A DNA stretch of 64,000 bases from Sphingomonas cavernae (GCF_003590775.1 NZ_QYUM01000002.1:868001-932000), one strand, 5' to 3'. Positions 1 through 8,181 are shown, counted from the first letter of the stretch. Translations and numbers: made by a program. Notes: generated by a model not told the origin, from the letters alone.

Positions 1-768
1 GGGGTCGAGATCGCGCAACAGGCCGGCCAGCTTCGTGCGACGATCGAGGTTCAGGGGGACCGCTTTCTCGCCTGGCTGACGACGACGGGCCTGATGCCCG
101 GCACCGAGGACGTCAAGACCCTCGCGCGCGAGCTATTCGGTTCGATCGGTCGACTGACGAGTGTTCTCGGCTCGGCCTTCGGCGCCCTCACCAGCCTGTT
201 CATGATCGCGGTGATCGGCCTGTTCCTCGCGATGGAGCCGCGTATTTACGAACGCGGCTTCCAGTGGCTGCTCCCCGCTGACAAGCGCAGAGAGGCCAAG
301 ATCACGCTCGACCGGATGGGCTTCACCATGCGGCGGCTGATGGCGGGCCGGCTGTTCGGCATGTTCTTCGAAGGCGTGCTGACCTGGATCGCGCTCAGCA
401 TCGCGGGCGTGCCGATGGCGCTGATCCTCGGCATCCTGACGGGTGTGCTAGCCTTCATTCCCAATATCGGCGCGTTCATAAGCGGCCTGCTGATGGTCGC
501 AGTGGGCTTTAGCGCGGGAATCGAGACCGGGCTTGCCGCGATCATCGTCTATTTCGTCGTCCAGACCTTCGACGGCTATGTGCTGATCCCGCTCGTCGCC
601 AGGAAAACCGTCGACATGCCCCCCGCGCTGACGCTCGGTACGCAAATCCTCTTCGGCACGCTGTTCGGTATCTTTGGCCTCGCGCTGGCCGATCCGATCG
701 TTGCAATGATCAAGGTTGCGCTCGAACGTCGTTCGGAGCGTGGGGCGGATGAAGCGACAGCCGCATAA
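1..768 (+). CDS. AI-2E family transporter, C-terminal part (5' end outside window)
   Basis: The frame is open from base 1, so the start codon lies upstream of the window. What remains is the last 255 residues of a family that usually has about 340-380. The protein has several long hydrophobic segments and glycine-rich turns, with a charged C-terminal tail after the last helix, as in the AI-2E/PerM-type inner-membrane permeases. Members export or exchange small solutes; the substrate cannot be told from sequence. A bidirectional hairpin follows and separates it from the converging FKBP gene. Confidence 0.85.
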   Translation, partial: GVEIAQQAGQLRATIEVQGDRFLAWLTTTGLMPGTEDVKTLARELFGSIGRLTSVLGSAFGALTSLFMIAVIGLFLAMEPRIYERGFQWLLPADKRREAKITLDRMGFTMRRLMAGRLFGMFFEGVLTWIALSIAGVPMALILGILTGVLAFIPNIGAFISGLLMVAVGFSAGIETGLAAIIVYFVVQTFDGYVLIPLVARKTVDMPPALTLGTQILFGTLFGIFGLALADPIVAMIKVALERRSERGADEATAA

Positions 769-774
769 ATGAAA

Positions 775-798
775 AGGCCGGCGCATCGACGCCGGCCT
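775..798. terminator. Bidirectional hairpin between convergent genes
   Basis: A perfect 9-bp stem (AGGCCGGCG / CGCCGGCCT) encloses a 6-nt loop. On the minus strand it is followed by a run of T (TTTTCATTT), the usual layout of an intrinsic terminator for the FKBP gene. The plus-strand tail is weaker. It sits 7 bases after the permease stop and 28 bases from the FKBP stop. Confidence 0.7.
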
Positions 799-825
799 GT
801 CCTGATTTCGCATTTTTGCTGAAGC

Positions 826-1410
826 TCAACGCCCGCCCGGCATCCCCTGCGGCGGGATGGCGCCCTCGGCCTGGAGCCGCTGCATTTCCGACTGGATCTC
901 GGCCATCGACTTGAAGTCGAGCAGGTCGACCTCGAAGATCAGCAGCGAGTTGGCCGGGATCACCTCGGCCGGCGACTGTTCGCCATAGCCGAGCTGCGGC
1001 GGGATCCAGAGCTTGTACTTGCCGCCACGCGACATCTGCTTCAGGCCTTCGGAGAAGCCGGGAACTACGCCCGCTACGGGGAAGCTCGCCTGCGGATTCT
1101 CGTCGAAGACCTTGCCGTCGCGCAGCGTGCCCTTGTAGCCGACGAGAACGACGTCCTCATCGGTGGGCTTGGGGCCCTTGCCCTCCTCGACCACCTGATA
1201 CTGCAGCCCCGACGCGGTGGTGACCACGCCCTTCTGCTTCGCATTCCAGGCGAGGAACTGCTCGGGCGTGCCCGCATTGGCCACCGCGGCACCCGAGGTG
1301 CCGAGATAGGCGCCGCCGCCGGCGACGGCGACGGCAAGCGCCACGCCGATCCAGAGTTTCGCGATCGAGCCCTTGGCGATCGGGCGAAGCGGAACGGCGG
1401 TCACCGACAT
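826..1410 (-). CDS. FKBP-type peptidyl-prolyl cis-trans isomerase, membrane-anchored
   Basis: This 194-residue protein has one N-terminal hydrophobic segment (about residues 18-37), which is a signal anchor or uncleaved signal. An FKBP domain follows, with YKGTLRDGKVFDE, GFSEGLKQM and LGYGEQSP motifs typical of the FkpA/FklB group. It should speed proline isomerisation of folding proteins in the periplasm. The C-terminus is a short Gln/Gly/Pro-rich tail. It is upstream of, and converges with, the permease gene, and lies just downstream of rpsU on the same strand. Confidence 0.9.
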   Translation of the reverse strand: MSVTAVPLRPIAKGSIAKLWIGVALAVAVAGGGAYLGTSGAAVANAGTPEQFLAWNAKQKGVVTTASGLQYQVVEEGKGPKPTDEDVVLVGYKGTLRDGKVFDENPQASFPVAGVVPGFSEGLKQMSRGGKYKLWIPPQLGYGEQSPAEVIPANSLLIFEVDLLDFKSMAEIQSEMQRLQAEGAIPPQGMPGGR

Positions 1411-1466
1411 GGACAGGCAGCCTCGGTCATTTGAAGAAGGGAAAACGTTGAGGGAAAGCGCCGGAT

Positions 1467-1673
1467 TTACCGGGCGCCGTCACGCTCCATACGCTTGCGC
1501 TCGAGCTTGCGCGCGCGACGGATCGCAGCGGCACGCTCGCGCGCACGCTTTTCCGACGGCTTCTCATAGTGACGGCGCAGCTTCATTTCGCGGTAAACGC
1601 CTTCGCGCTGCAGCTTCTTCTTGAGCGCCCGCAGCGCCTGGTCGACGTTGTTGTCGCGAACGAGGATTTGCAT
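1467..1673 (-). CDS. rpsU: 30S ribosomal protein S21
   Basis: The product is 68 residues, Arg/Lys-rich, beginning [20 protein letters not shown] and containing the S21 signature [22 protein letters not shown]21 is a small-subunit protein near the anti-Shine-Dalgarno end of 16S rRNA. A longer frame extends upstream to about base 1814, but the family match begins at the internal ATG at 1673, so this start is used. Spacing and strand suggest transcription with, or just ahead of, the FKBP gene. Confidence 0.95.
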   Translation of the reverse strand: MQILVRDNNVDQALRALKKKLQREGVYREMKLRRHYEKPSEKRARERAAAIRRARKLERKRMERDGAR

Positions 1674-1745
1674 AAAGCCGTCAGTCTCCAATCTTCGATC
1701 CCGCACCACAGCGACTCGCTGGCCGCGGCACGAAAGCCAATAAAA

Positions 1746-1772
1746 ACGGGTCGTCGCAGGACGATTCCTGCG
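1746..1772 (-). terminator. Candidate intrinsic terminator of the dioxygenase gene
   Basis: A perfect 7-bp stem (CGCAGGA / TCCTGCG, 4-nt loop, 1755-1772) is followed a few bases later on the minus strand by GTTTTTATT. It lies about 73 bases after the stop of the LigB-like gene and before rpsU, so it fits a terminator between the two transcription units. Confidence 0.45.
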
Positions 1773-1844
1773 CCGTGTGGGGCGGCCAGTAACAGCGGAG
1801 CCGCGGATTTTCAAGCGATAAAGCGGCTTTTGCGCGGTTTCGCC

Positions 1845-2642
1845 TCAGCCGAAGCGATAGGCCGAGACCTTCCAGCCGAGCACGTGATCGGTGAAATCGC
1901 GAATCGCGGGATCATCGGCCCCCGCACCGAGCGCAACCATCAGCGGCAGCAGATGCTCCTCGCGCGGATGCGCGAAGCGCGCTTGCGGCAACGCCTCCCA
2001 GTTCACGACGCGCGCCGAGCGCATGACGGGATCGGGGTCGGTCACCGCTGCGGTGAGCGCGTCGTCGAAGATATCGGCGCCCCCGGTCGCGGCGGAGCCG
2101 CGGACGCGCATATTGTGGAAGCTCATCCCCGAACCGACGATAAGGACACCCTCGTCACGCAAAGGCGCCAGCGCCCTGCCCGCAGCGATATGCGCGGCCG
2201 GATCCAGATCGCCACGCAGCGAAAGCTGCGCCAGTGGAATATCGGCACCGGGCAGCGCGACCTTCAGCGGAATGAACACGCCGTGATCCCAGCCGCGCGC
2301 CTGTTCCTCGGCAGTCGCGAAGCCGGCAGCCTCGAGCAAGTCCGCCGCACGGCGCGCCACATCGGGCGCACCCGGCGCGTCCCACCGCAGCCGATAGGTA
2401 TGCTCGGGAAAGCCGTGATAGTCAAAGAGGAGATCGGGCCGCGCGCCGGTGTGGACCGTGAAGCCGCGCTCTTCCCAATGGCCCGAGATTAGCAGGATCG
2501 CGCGCGGACGTTCGGGCAGGCTTGCGATCAACCCGGCGAGGTAGCTTTCCATGGGCTGCCACATCGGATCGGTCGGACCATTTTCGTTGAGGAAGAAGCA
2601 CGGCCCGCCGCCATGCGGGATGAACAGGGTTGGCTGGGTCAT
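1845..2642 (-). CDS. LigB/YgiD-type extradiol (4,5-DOPA) dioxygenase family protein
   Basis: The protein has 265 residues from the ATG at 2642; the frame also extends 12 codons upstream to 2678, but conservation begins at MTQPTLFIPHGGG. Conserved metal-site stretches are PHGGGPCFF near the N-terminus, LLISGHWEE, GWDHGVFIPL and GSGMSFHNM. These match the class III extradiol dioxygenase family (4,5-DOPA dioxygenase, YgiD), which cleaves catechol rings using a bound metal. The real substrate is unknown. The gene stands alone between rpsU and the secreted lyase. Confidence 0.85.
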   Translation of the reverse strand: MTQPTLFIPHGGGPCFFLNENGPTDPMWQPMESYLAGLIASLPERPRAILLISGHWEERGFTVHTGARPDLLFDYHGFPEHTYRLRWDAPGAPDVARRAADLLEAAGFATAEEQARGWDHGVFIPLKVALPGADIPLAQLSLRGDLDPAAHIAAGRALAPLRDEGVLIVGSGMSFHNMRVRGSAATGGADIFDDALTAAVTDPDPVMRSARVVNWEALPQARFAHPREEHLLPLMVALGAGADDPAIRDFTDHVLGWKVSAYRFG

Positions 2643-2752
2643 GCGATCGCATATCGGCACGCCCTGCACCCGAAACAAGCGCGGGGGCGTGCAGCAAATG
2701 CACGCCCCCGCTCAGTTTCGTTTTTGCCCACCCCGCTTGGGGCCGGTCCATG

Positions 2753-4978
2753 TCAGTACATGGCGCGTCCGCAGTTATAGGCGGGGATGGAGCCGGTGGC
2801 GTTGGCGGCGAAGCCTGAATAGCGGGCGTCGTCCTGGGCGAGGGCGTTGAGATATTCCTCGATATTGGGATAGCCGTCGCCGTCCTTGTCGTCATTGGCG
2901 TCCCAGACATTGGGATTGGTGTTGGTGAAGCGCTTCTCCCAGTCGTCGGGCATGCCGTCATTGTCGGTGTCGGCCTTGGACGCACCCGGGGAGAGCTGCG
3001 CCCAGCCGCCGAGATCGGCGATCGAGCCCGGCCAGTCGGCCTCGAACAGATAAGGCGATTTGTCGCAGGTGCGGACATCGTCGATATAGCGCGCATCGAC
3101 ATTGTCGCGGCAGGTGCCGTCGCGGCAGCGATCGGCGCCGGCATAGGCGAGCACCGCGCGCAGCGCCTGTTCGGGTGCGACGAGGCGCGCGGGGTCGAAG
3201 CTGAGCGCCTTGCCCGGGGCGATCGCGTAACCGAGATTCTGCACGACGCCGAGCCCCGCGCGCGCGCAGTCCTTGGCGCCGACAGGGGTGACGCCGCAGA
3301 TCGTCGAGGCCACGACATGCGCCATGAAGCCCGCGGCCTGGACGAAGGGATCGGAGACGCTCTGCCCGAACTGCCCCGCGACGCGCGTGCGCGGCGTCAC
3401 ATTGTCCTTGGCATAGATGTTGAAGCCATAGTTGAGCGCGCCGCCCGGGGTGTAGAGCCCGATCAGGTAGTTGCCGTCGCTGGCATTGTAGCGCGGGCCC
3501 CTCAGCGCGACATTGCCGACATAATTGGCATAGACGCTGCCGAACTGGTTGGAGACCAGCCCCGTCTCGGAGACGAAATTGTAGAAGACGTTGCTGATGA
3601 TGTCGGCCTGGCCGACGGTGCCCGCGGCCGCGGGTGCGGTGCCCACCGCGATGTTGATGCCGCGCTGCTCGCCATGCTGCGAGAGGTTGTGCGCGATGGT
3701 GATGTTGGAGGCGGGCTTGAGGAAGAAGCTCTTGCAGTGGAGCGACGAGGTGTGGCCGCCATTGCGGCACAGATTGGGCCCGACGATCGACCATTGCAGC
3801 GTACAGTTGGTGCAGCCCATGTCGAGGCTCTCGTCGGTGCCGAACATCGTCGAGACATGGTCGAGGATCTGGTTGTTGGTCCCCGACATGCGAATGGGAT
3901 CGCCGTTCAGCGAGCTGCGTCCGGGATGCGGGCCGGTGCGCGTGCGGACATGGCGCAGGATCATGTCGTTGCCGCCCGAGCGCGTGTCGATCAGCGAATC
4001 GACGGGGTTGTAGTTGGCGCCGAGGCGGAACTCGATACCCCCCGGCGAGGTCTGGCCCGCGATATAGATTTTGGGCGTCCTGATATAGGCGGCCGACTGG
4101 ATCTCGATCGCGCCCGAGACATCGAACACGCAGTAGCGCGGACGCCCCGCGGGGATGCTGTACGGGCTGGTCACCTGCAGCGCGAGCGCGCATTCGCGGT
4201 AGGTGATCTTGCCGTCGCCGGGGACGGCTGTGTCCTCGAGCGAGTTGATCTTGTAGACGACCGCATTGGGGCCACGCACGCTCGTGTTCTTGCCGAAGCC
4301 GATCGCGGTGGGAAAGGCGATGGGATGCTGCGCGCGATCGGGGATCGCGCCGTTATCGGGATTGCCGAACGCACCCGACGCACCACCGCCGCCCGAGCTC
4401 GAGCCGACCGTGATCGTCGCGGTTGCCGCTCGCGCGGTTCCAGAGAAACTGCACTCCACCCTGTATGTCGTGGAGGCCGAGGGCTTTACCGCGACAGAGC
4501 CGTTGGTCGCCTTGCGGCCCGAGAACTGCCCGTCGCCACTGGCCACGCAATTGCTCGCGCCCGAAGATGCGCTCCAGCTCAATGTGCTCGATCCGCCTGC
4601 AGAGACTGTCGCGGGAGAGGCACTCAGGCTCACCGTGCTGGTCGGGGGAGGAGGTGTCGTGCCCCCGCTCACAAGCTTGAGCTGCGTTTCGGGCACCCAT
4701 CCGTCAGCCCCCGAGCCGAAATTGATCTGCCACCAGATCTGCGTGCCCTTCTTGACCGGGCCGCCGACAACAGTGCCGGACGTGCCGGCATTTTGCAGCC
4801 CGACACCGGTTACCAGATCACTTTGCATCACGCGGAACTTGGTATTCAGCGTGACGCCCTGCCCAATCGCGATCGATTGGGCATTCACCGCCCGGAATCC
4901 CAGAAAGATTAATACGACAGCACACAGTGCTACGATGGCCATGCCCTTGGCAGACCTTAAATGCGACCCGACACTCAC
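2753..4978 (-). CDS. Secreted multidomain pectate-lyase-like beta-helix protein
   Basis: The 741-residue protein has an N-terminal signal peptide ending near FRAVNAQ. After it come a bacterial SH3-like domain (about 36-105, with IWWQINF and DGWVPE), a Thr/Pro linker, an Ig-like domain (about 115-190), a Gly/Ser linker and a right-handed parallel beta-helix (about 205-620). The helix contains IAGQTSPGGIEF and ILDHVSTMFGTDES, close in style to pectate lyases that use a calcium-dependent beta-elimination. The C-terminus carries calcium-loop motifs DTDNDGMPDDWE and DDKDGDGYPN (about 670-709). GTG at 4978 has a GGGG spaced 8 nt; an ATG at 4942 is the alternative. The substrate is inferred, not shown. 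Confidence 0.85.
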   Translation of the reverse strand: MSVGSHLRSAKGMAIVALCAVVLIFLGFRAVNAQSIAIGQGVTLNTKFRVMQSDLVTGVGLQNAGTSGTVVGGPVKKGTQIWWQINFGSGADGWVPETQLKLVSGGTTPPPPTSTVSLSASPATVSAGGSSTLSWSASSGASNCVASGDGQFSGRKATNGSVAVKPSASTTYRVECSFSGTARAATATITVGSSSGGGGASGAFGNPDNGAIPDRAQHPIAFPTAIGFGKNTSVRGPNAVVYKINSLEDTAVPGDGKITYRECALALQVTSPYSIPAGRPRYCVFDVSGAIEIQSAAYIRTPKIYIAGQTSPGGIEFRLGANYNPVDSLIDTRSGGNDMILRHVRTRTGPHPGRSSLNGDPIRMSGTNNQILDHVSTMFGTDESLDMGCTNCTLQWSIVGPNLCRNGGHTSSLHCKSFFLKPASNITIAHNLSQHGEQRGINIAVGTAPAAAGTVGQADIISNVFYNFVSETGLVSNQFGSVYANYVGNVALRGPRYNASDGNYLIGLYTPGGALNYGFNIYAKDNVTPRTRVAGQFGQSVSDPFVQAAGFMAHVVASTICGVTPVGAKDCARAGLGVVQNLGYAIAPGKALSFDPARLVAPEQALRAVLAYAGADRCRDGTCRDNVDARYIDDVRTCDKSPYLFEADWPGSIADLGGWAQLSPGASKADTDNDGMPDDWEKRFTNTNPNVWDANDDKDGDGYPNIEEYLNALAQDDARYSGFAANATGSIPAYNCGRAMY

Positions 4979-5397
4979 TTGCGACCCCTAGACCTACTCG
5001 CGGCTTGCGCCACTTACAACAACACAACTTTTTACAGTGACTTGCTCAAAGACCGAGGATTCGGCCTATCAACGAATCAGATCACCGCACTTGTTTTCTG
5101 TTTGATTGCAGGACGATATCCTGCGAAGGAATTACTATTATGTTTGTACGGACAAGTTCCCTATTGTTGGATTACGCCAACGTCAACGGCATAAATATTA
5201 CGTTAATAATATGAATACGTCGCGTATTGCTGATGATCGACGGAGATATCTAATCAGACGATGATTTATTCTATGAGTTCTGTGACAACTATCTGTTTTA
5301 TAACATCGCGTGTGGGGCTACGCGGCGGAGCGCAGGCGTTTGCCGAAGCGCAATCTCCGCTCCCCTACCCGCAATATTTGATTTATCTGTGACGGCG
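4979..5397. other. AT-rich intergenic region between lyase and 2Fe-2S gene
   Basis: About 400 bases without a convincing gene, visibly richer in A/T than the flanking genes, especially 5090-5300. It must hold the divergent promoters of the lyase (minus) and the 2Fe-2S protein (plus). It contains a perfect 15-bp palindrome AATACG-TCG-CGTATT (5214-5228) and a GCAGGA/TCCTGC hairpin (about 5108-5124). Confidence 0.6.
5214..5228. promoter_or_regulatory. 15-bp palindrome, candidate operator
   Basis: AATACG-TCG-CGTATT is a perfect inverted repeat in the AT-rich gap, about 170-235 bases from either flanking start. The size and symmetry suit a dimeric regulator, but no regulator gene is adjacent and no second copy was noticed. 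Confidence 0.35.
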
Positions 5398-5952
5398 ATG
5401 ACCCGGTTCACCGTCAACAATCAGCCCGTTCATTACCGAATGGACCCTGAAACTCCGCTGCTCTGGGCGTTGCGTGACGCATCCAACCTGACGGGCGCCA
5501 AATATGGTTGCGGCCGCGGGGATTGCGGCGCCTGCACCGTCGACATCGATGGCGAGGCGCGGCGGAGCTGCCGTGTGACCATCGCCGAGATCGAGGGAAG
5601 CTTCGTGACCACGATCGAGGGCCTGTCGCGCGACCGCAGCCATGCAGTGCAACAGGCCTGGGCCGCCGAGAATGTTCCGCAATGCGGCTTCTGCCAGTCG
5701 GGGATGATCATGGCGGCGGCGGTGCTGCTCGAAAAGAATCCGAACCCCACCGATGCCGATATCGACACGGCGATGACCAATATCTGTCGCTGCGGCACCT
5801 ATCCGCGCATCCGTCGCGCAATTCGTCACGCCGCGCGCATTGCGGCAGGTGGCGAAAATATTGCGGCGGCGCCGCCACCCGGCATCACGCCAGCCGACGC
5901 CGCGCGCACGGTGCCGGCGCTCAGTCCCGCCGTACCCAAGGACCCGCGTTGA
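5398..5952 (+). CDS. Orphan (2Fe-2S)-binding subunit of xanthine-oxidase-type hydroxylase
   Basis: The 184-residue protein matches the small iron-sulfur subunit of molybdenum hydroxylases (isoquinoline 1-oxidoreductase alpha, IorA-like). All eight cluster cysteines are present: the plant-ferredoxin site CX4CX2CX11C (Cys38, 43, 46, 58) and the second site CX2C...CXC (Cys96, 99, 130, 132). Such subunits pass electrons from a molybdopterin subunit. No large molybdopterin subunit or maturation gene lies next to it; its neighbours are a lyase and an RcnB-like protein. GTG at 5389 is an alternative start. The last 35 residues are a Pro/Ala tail. Confidence 0.88.
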   Translation: MTRFTVNNQPVHYRMDPETPLLWALRDASNLTGAKYGCGRGDCGACTVDIDGEARRSCRVTIAEIEGSFVTTIEGLSRDRSHAVQQAWAAENVPQCGFCQSGMIMAAAVLLEKNPNPTDADIDTAMTNICRCGTYPRIRRAIRHAARIAAGGENIAAAPPPGITPADAARTVPALSPAVPKDPR

Positions 5953-5977
5953 GGTCGCGCTGGCGCGGACGAATCTG

Positions 5978-6034
5978 TCAACGGGCTTTCAACCCGGTTC
6001 AGCAACGGCTCAGGGCATTCGTCGCATTTTCAGG
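5978..6034 (+). promoter_or_regulatory. Helically phased TCARC direct repeats upstream of RcnB-like gene
   Basis: The short motif TCAAC/TCAGC/TCAGG starts at 5978, 5989, 5999, 6010 and 6030, that is at steps of 11, 10, 11 and 20 bases. Direct repeats about one helical turn apart are the usual footprint of OmpR-type response regulators that bind as head-to-tail dimers. The array ends about 40 bases before the ATG at 6073. Confidence 0.4.
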
Positions 6035-6072
6035 CAATGCGGCCAGTGCGCCGTTCCTGGAGTGATTTGCAG

Positions 6073-7023
6073 ATGAAGAAGTATCTGATCCTTGCGCTGC
6101 TCGCGGCCACCGCGGCGACGCCCGCGCTTGCGCAGCGCGGTGATGGGGACATCCGCGAGCGACGGCCGGTGGCAGACGCGCCATCATCGTCGTCCACACC
6201 TCGAGACCGGCCGCAGACACGCGAACAACGGCAGGAGGTCCGCCGCGAGATGCGCGAGAGCCGCCAGATCGCTCCGCAGGATCGCGCGCAGAACCGTCAG
6301 GGCTGGCGCAATGCTCCACAGGGCAGCGCGCAGGATCAAGAGGCCCCGCGCGATGCACGCGCGCAGCGCGGCGAGAATGGCAGGGGCTGGCAGGGCCGCG
6401 CACCGGTCGCCCGGCCGGTCCCCGTCCAGGCCACGCCGCAGCAGCGCGACCGGACCAATCGCAACGACGGGCGCTGGAATAACGGCAATCGTGATCGCAA
6501 TTCCGATAGCGATCGCCGCTGGAACGACAATGATCGCCGCGCGGATCGCGACGAGAATCGCCGATGGGATCAGAACCGCGACCGTCGTTGGGACGGCAAC
6601 GGCGATCGGCGCTGGAACGACGACAACGACCGCCGATGGGATCGCGATGGCGACCGCCGCTGGGACCGCGACGGAAATCGCTGGAACGACCGTGACCGCG
6701 ACGGGCAGCGATGGGATCAACGCAAATGGCGCAACGACCGGCGCTACGACTGGCGTCGCTACCGCGAGTATAACCGGCAGATCTACCGGCCGGGCCGCTA
6801 TTACGTGCCCTATGGCTGGAACTACGGCTATCGGCGTTATTCGATCGGCATCACGCTGAATTCGCTGCTCTGGGGCTCGCGCTACTGGATCAACGATCCT
6901 TGGTATTACCGCCTGCCGCCGGCCTATGGCCCATATCGCTGGGTGCGCTATTATGACGATGTCCTGCTCGTTGATGTCCGCACGGGCTATGTCGTCGACA
7001 TCATCCACGATTTCTTCTGGTAA
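6073..7023 (+). CDS. RcnB-like periplasmic protein with DRRW-rich repeat region
   Basis: The protein has 316 residues with a clear cleavable signal peptide (MKKYLILALLAATAATPALA). The middle (about 35-230) is low complexity: first Arg/Gln-rich, then a run of short repeats built on D-R-R-W-D/N with Asn and Gly. The C-terminal 80 residues are Tyr/Trp-rich (RYYVPYGW, WINDPWYYRLP) and match the RcnB domain, named after a periplasmic protein affecting nickel and cobalt balance in E. coli. The metal role here is inferred only. ATG 6073 was chosen because the signal peptide begins there. A phased repeat array precedes it and a strong terminator follows. Confidence 0.82.
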   Translation: MKKYLILALLAATAATPALAQRGDGDIRERRPVADAPSSSSTPRDRPQTREQRQEVRREMRESRQIAPQDRAQNRQGWRNAPQGSAQDQEAPRDARAQRGENGRGWQGRAPVARPVPVQATPQQRDRTNRNDGRWNNGNRDRNSDSDRRWNDNDRRADRDENRRWDQNRDRRWDGNGDRRWNDDNDRRWDRDGDRRWDRDGNRWNDRDRDGQRWDQRKWRNDRRYDWRRYREYNRQIYRPGRYYVPYGWNYGYRRYSIGITLNSLLWGSRYWINDPWYYRLPPAYGPYRWVRYYDDVLLVDVRTGYVVDIIHDFFW

Positions 7024-7030
7024 CCACAAA

Positions 7031-7069
7031 AAGGGGCGCCCGGCCCATCCGCCGGGCGCCTTGTTTTCA
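7031..7069. terminator. Bidirectional intrinsic terminator
   Basis: A perfect 10-bp stem (GGCGCCCGGC / GCCGGGCGCC, 7035-7060) has a 6-nt loop. It is followed by TTGTTTT on the plus strand and CCTTTTTGTGG on the minus strand, so it can stop both the RcnB-like gene and the converging rnk gene. Confidence 0.85.
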
Positions 7070-7474
7070 TGCGCCCGCCGCGACGCCGAGCACCGTCAGC
7101 ATATGGTCATGGCCGTCGCGGCCCGCCCAGCGGAATGACTGGCCCACGGTCAGCCCGATCAGCGCCGCGCCCACCGGCGTCGCGACCGAAATCCGGCCCG
7201 CCGCGATATCAGCCTCGCCGGGATAGACGAGCGTGACGGTCCGCTCCTGCCCATCCTCATCGCGGAAGCGGACAATCGACCCCATCGCGATGACCGAGCC
7301 CGATATCTCTTCGACCGCGCGAATTTCGGCGCGCCCCATTTCCTGAAGAAGAACCTCGGCGACCTCAGGGGCGCTCCGGCGGATGGCATATGCGAGATCG
7401 TACAGCCGATCCTGATCGGCCTCGGTAATGATGATGGCGGGCAGCGCCGAATCGTTGCTGGCAATGTGACGCAT
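7067..7474 (-). CDS. rnk: Nucleoside diphosphate kinase regulator (GreA/GreB C-terminal domain)
   Basis: The 135-residue protein has the Rnk layout: a short helical N-terminal part (IIITEADQDRLYDLA) and a GreA/GreB-type FKBP-like C-terminal domain (GSIVRFRDEDG, TLVYPGEADIAAGRISVATPVG, ALIGLTVGQ). Rnk proteins bind RNA polymerase near the secondary channel and were named for an effect on nucleoside diphosphate kinase. It lacks the long coiled coil of GreA. The stop codon overlaps the terminator tail. It is read alone, toward the RcnB-like gene. Confidence 0.9.
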   Translation of the reverse strand: MRHIASNDSALPAIIITEADQDRLYDLAYAIRRSAPEVAEVLLQEMGRAEIRAVEEISGSVIAMGSIVRFRDEDGQERTVTLVYPGEADIAAGRISVATPVGAALIGLTVGQSFRWAGRDGHDHMLTVLGVAAGA

Positions 7475-7760
7475 GATGGCGGGTCCTGTGTATTGGTGGC
7501 GCGCGAAAACATGGTCGCAGCGCCACGAGCTGAACTGGTGATGGAAATCGACACCCCAAGCCGGGGCGCAAAAGCGCCCTCAGACTTGGGGCACACCGAG
7601 TGCGAGCGGATTCTCCCGACGCGAAAGCACGCAGTAATGGGCAGGAAAACAGGCCATGGTCCCAACATCGTGGCTGACACCGCGCGGTTCAAGCGCAAAT
7701 CTGGGTGCACGCCGCGATCGTCAACCATGCGTGTGGCCTGAACTGCGCGTGCGACGCGCG

Positions 7761-7964
7761 TCAGCCTTCCTTCAACTCCGACTCATCAGACCTCGACGCG
7801 CCCTTGGCACGTGCGAGAATGAAGGCGCTTCTGGCGCGCCGGGCATATTCGTCGGCCAGCCGCGTGTGGAGCTTGCGCACGCAGTTTTCGGCAGCCTTGT
7901 CGGCGAGCGTACGTTCGTCGCGTTCACGCCGGGTGTAATAGGATAGATCGTCCTGCTCAGTCAT
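7761..7964 (-). CDS. Small hypothetical protein (67 aa)
   Basis: This is a 67-residue, highly charged, probably helical protein beginning MTEQDDLSYYTRRERDERTL, with a Lys/Glu-ending tail. Similar short YYxRRxxxER proteins of unknown function are common in sphingomonads (recognised by style only). The frame continues upstream past 8200, but ATG 7964 is preceded by GGGAG at a good distance. It lies divergently from the PRC-barrel gene. Confidence 0.65.
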   Translation of the reverse strand: MTEQDDLSYYTRRERDERTLADKAAENCVRKLHTRLADEYARRARSAFILARAKGASRSDESELKEG

Positions 7965-8181
7965 GATCACTCCCGGTTTGCGCGCAGCATCCGGACGGAC
8001 GCGCGAGGGTCCAGATTTCACGCCGGATGATGCGAAGCGCGAGCATAGATCAAAAGCGAGTGAGTCGCACCATGGGATCGTGGGAGCCGGGTTTCGGACG
8101 AGCCGTTTGGCCGCAAGCGAAATGAAGGGACCCATGCCAATCGCGACCCGTTCCCTTTTAATCCTGACAAAGAGGAGAGGC

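Noticed and set aside
3317-4912. 531-codon plus-strand frame across the lyase gene
   Set aside because: Antisense shadow of a gene with signal peptide and clear domains; its own translation shows no motif.
4961-5194. 77-codon plus-strand frame in the AT-rich gap
   Set aside because: It starts inside the lyase coding region on the other strand, lacks a ribosome site and has no recognisable motif.
8083-8106. EcfG-like promoter (GGAGC...CGTT) upstream of the PRC-barrel gene
   Set aside because: The -35 deviates from GGAAC and the spacer is 15 rather than 16-17 bases, so support is too weak.
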